This document shows, one piece after another, positions 61,701 through 64,000 of a stretch of 64,000 bases of DNA. Below the pieces are notes generated by a model. It had not been told where the DNA came from and did no database searches. It saw nothing but the letters and a program-made list of their open reading frames with translations. Every line of letters begins with the position of its first letter. The stretch's first letter is position 1. Source of the DNA: Burhinus oedicnemus (lineage: Eukaryota > Chordata > Aves > Charadriiformes > Burhinidae); contig VFFE01007510.1 in the NCBI GenBank assembly GCA_008921705.1, forward strand, positions 457,788 through 521,787, in the 5' to 3' direction. The position numbers and the translations under genes were made by a program.

Positions 61701-64000
61701 CTTTAGTGCCTTAAATGGGAAATTGAAGTAATACATTAATCTAGTATATATCCAGCCTTATTTTCTATTTGAAACTGCTTGTTTTTTAGTGGACACACAT
61801 TTATTTTAAGTTCTTTTGTCTTGCTGAGGGCTTGCCTGTGCACTGAAATGAATGTTTAGGAAGGTAGGATGTAAATTTAGAGGAAAATAAAGGCAGCCCT
61901 AACCTTTGTCAGCTTCTTGCAGTGTATTTTCTGATCTTGCTTGCATGACCATATATTGTCAAAACTGAGGAGCTAGAAATAAATTGGCAGGTAGGGGCAC
62001 TATAGATGGCACTGCCACTGAAAGGCACGTTTGAACCCTAAGGTTCAAAGTGTCTGTGCTGAGCAAGAATGGAGTTAAGGATGCTTGCTGGTGACACTAA
62101 GCTGTTACATTCCATCCATGCTCCATTTCTATGGATTGCATGGGCAAAAGCAAGGCCCTATGTTAAAATGTCAAACTCCCTCATTTCAGAGAGCTCCAGA
62201 ATTTGGCTGAAATCTGACTGAGAGCACGTGTGAACAAGGTGAATGTTAAACAAAGCTGCAGTTAAGAATTGGTTTCGGTCTACTCTTAACTGACTTTATT
62301 GACCTACCCCAAGGGATGCCACTATGCAAAACCAGCACGTTCAAGATTTAGCACACACATTAAAGCCCAAACCCACACGTCGGTATTTATCCACTGCCTC
62401 TTGCCCTGTAGTGGCAGGCAGAGACACAGATATGGGACTTTGTCTCAATCTGGGTATAAGACACCACATAAAAACCAAGTGCAAACTCACACCCTTGCTG
62501 TGTGCACATCAGCTTACAGGGTAGAGATGTTTTAATTGACAGGGGCTAGCATATAGTTAGTTAACTATATTTGACAGGCCAAGGACATGTCTGCCAGAGT
62601 AAAGGGTTTGTTGAAATTTCATTGGATCTGGCTGCATTTCCTATTAAACCTGTGTTGGTAATAGTTGATTTGAAGCAGTGTGACCTAAATACCTGTCTTT
62701 TGAACCAGGTTCTCGGTCATCTCGTGCTAAGCACTATGGTGCCACAGGCACACTGTAATCGCTACAAACTTAAACTCTCCTGAACGTGTCACAGATGTGG
62801 CTGCAGCTCAAATAGACAGATTGCACCTGTGGTATATATATTAATGCTGGGAGAAGTGAGGGAGAAAAGACAGAACATTAGCTCTTGCAATGAACTGCTT
62901 ATCATGTAATTAATACCTGTCAGTAATGCTGTAGCCTTGTGAACATTCACGTTATTTTTACTCCTGACATAGCCTGGCTTCTTCCCCATGTGCAGAGGTT
63001 GCTTATGATTTTTTAGTACTTGCTTTTATATGTAAAGGAGTAAGTAAGTTTTGTTACTCAACTACATTAATTATTTTAGGTTATAGAAGATTCTTTTAGA
63101 GTAAAGAAGTAATCCTTTGTTGAATAGCATTTGCATAGCAGTAGAAAGATTTCACAGTGCCTGTTCGAATGAAGCTTACTGATCTAAACTGAAGATTTTG
63201 ACAGATACTCTTATTTGTTAAACTACATGCTTTATGGTCAGATTTATTCTAAACATGACAGATTTATCTTACAAAATTGATAGTAGATAATGGATATAAA
63301 TTAAATCAGTGAAGCACTAGGTATGTTGAACCGTGCATTTGAATCAAAGTGGTACAGATTTGTACAAGTAGAGGAAAACTTTTAAAACCCAGAAGGACAA
63401 AAATGAGGTGAAAGAGAAAGGAAGAGGCAGTTTAAGCTATTTTCCACAAACGTGACTGTAAAAGGAAATATGTTTTAGTAAAGTATGAGGGCATGTTGAA
63501 TTTCTGTAGAATGAAAACATTGGCAAACCTTCTCCATGGAAGTGAAAAACGTGGCTTATGTTCTGGCTGATGATTTTTTCCTGCTGTGCAGGGCGTTTGC
63601 AGGTTCTACGTTGTCTTAATTTTCCTTTCTTAAAAAGCTGCTATCTTGTCCCTATGGTTGTTTTCCTTAGTCTAGAGATAGCCTAAAACATTATTTCTGA
63701 GAAGCACGTGCCTCTTTCTTTTCCTCTGCTGTGGTTTCATGTTGCAAGACGTCAACAGCAATACTCTTTCAAGGCCACCTATCTCCTCTTTAATCATTCC
63801 CTTGGCACGCCATCCACTGTGCTGAGCATGGGATCTGGGAACTGAGCTGGATTAAAAACCAAAACGGGTGAAAAATTACATTGATTTATAGTGCCATCAC
63901 TTCTCTGATCCTTCAAACAGTTACACTGGCATGACTGAAGGGTTTGCACACTAGCAAACAAGGAAGAGCAAGAATACTATAAACTAGTATTGCAACAAAC
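58723..64000 (+). other. MTRF1L: MTRF1L intron 3, right end outside window
   Basis: About 5.3 kb after exon 3 without a recognisable continuation. I looked for the expected GLRHASASIGG, HRVQRVP and GAGGQHVNTT segments and did not see them, so the remaining exons should lie beyond 64,000. A run of 21 T is at 61248-61268. Open frames here are at most about 92 codons and are not supported by similarity or splice sites. Confidence 0.8.
61248..61268. repeat. Poly-T run (21 T)
   Basis: An uninterrupted T run in MTRF1L intron 3. It could be the reversed poly-A tail of an old retrocopy extending to the right, but I recognise no gene next to it. Confidence 0.9.

Noticed and set aside
1..64000. CRISPR arrays, operons, bacterial-type systems and tRNA/rRNA genes
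   Set aside because: No regularly spaced direct repeats of the right kind, no prokaryotic gene layout and no intact tRNA or rRNA fold was seen. The only tRNA-like piece is the decayed SINE candidate near 37,264-37,429.

Overview
The window is a piece of a vertebrate nuclear genome, most likely a bird. It is AT-rich and gene-poor, has spliced exons with GT/AG borders, and carries CR1 LINE fragments ending in the 8-bp tail repeat (ATTCTATG-like), plus a solitary LTR of a type I recognise from avian genomes. Nothing bacterial is present, so there are no operons, ribosome binding sites or CRISPR arrays. Two protein-coding genes lie head to tail on the + strand, RGS17 then MTRF1L, the same neighbours and relative orientation I recall from mammals.

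RGS17 (1 to about 53,340): bases 1-19,069 look like a long 5' intron with no exon I can recognise. The first coding exon (19,070-19,213) gives the start codon and the cysteine string. A 90-bp exon (41,804-41,893) gives the linker. A 235-bp exon (45,791-46,025) gives the first half of the RGS domain. Together they encode residues 1-148 of an expected protein of about 210. I cannot find the last coding exon (about 62 residues) anywhere downstream; an assembly gap of 20 N at 48,398-48,417, bordered by an ATTCT repeat, is the most likely place for it. About 4.9 kb of AT-rich, repeat-poor sequence after the gap, ending in clustered AATAAA signals, is probably the 3' UTR. The introns carry several CR1 copies, one ancient CR1/L3-like copy, one solo LTR and one possible tRNA-derived SINE remnant.

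MTRF1L (about 54,190 to beyond 64,000): a CpG island of about 1.1 kb with an NF-Y (CCAAT) box, three ETS/GABP-type sites and many GC boxes forms a TATA-less promoter. Exon 1 (mitochondrial presequence), exon 2 and exon 3 (start of the PCRF domain) are present, encoding about 187 residues. The exons for the catalytic GGQ domain lie past the right edge.

The two genes are functionally unrelated: RGS17 dampens Gi/Gz/Gq signalling at membranes, and MTRF1L terminates mitochondrial translation. I found no undescribed gene system. The points most worth checking are the missing RGS17 exon at the gap, the symmetric and possibly skippable RGS17 exon 3, the weak MTRF1L exon 2 donor, and several G-quadruplex and repeat structures.
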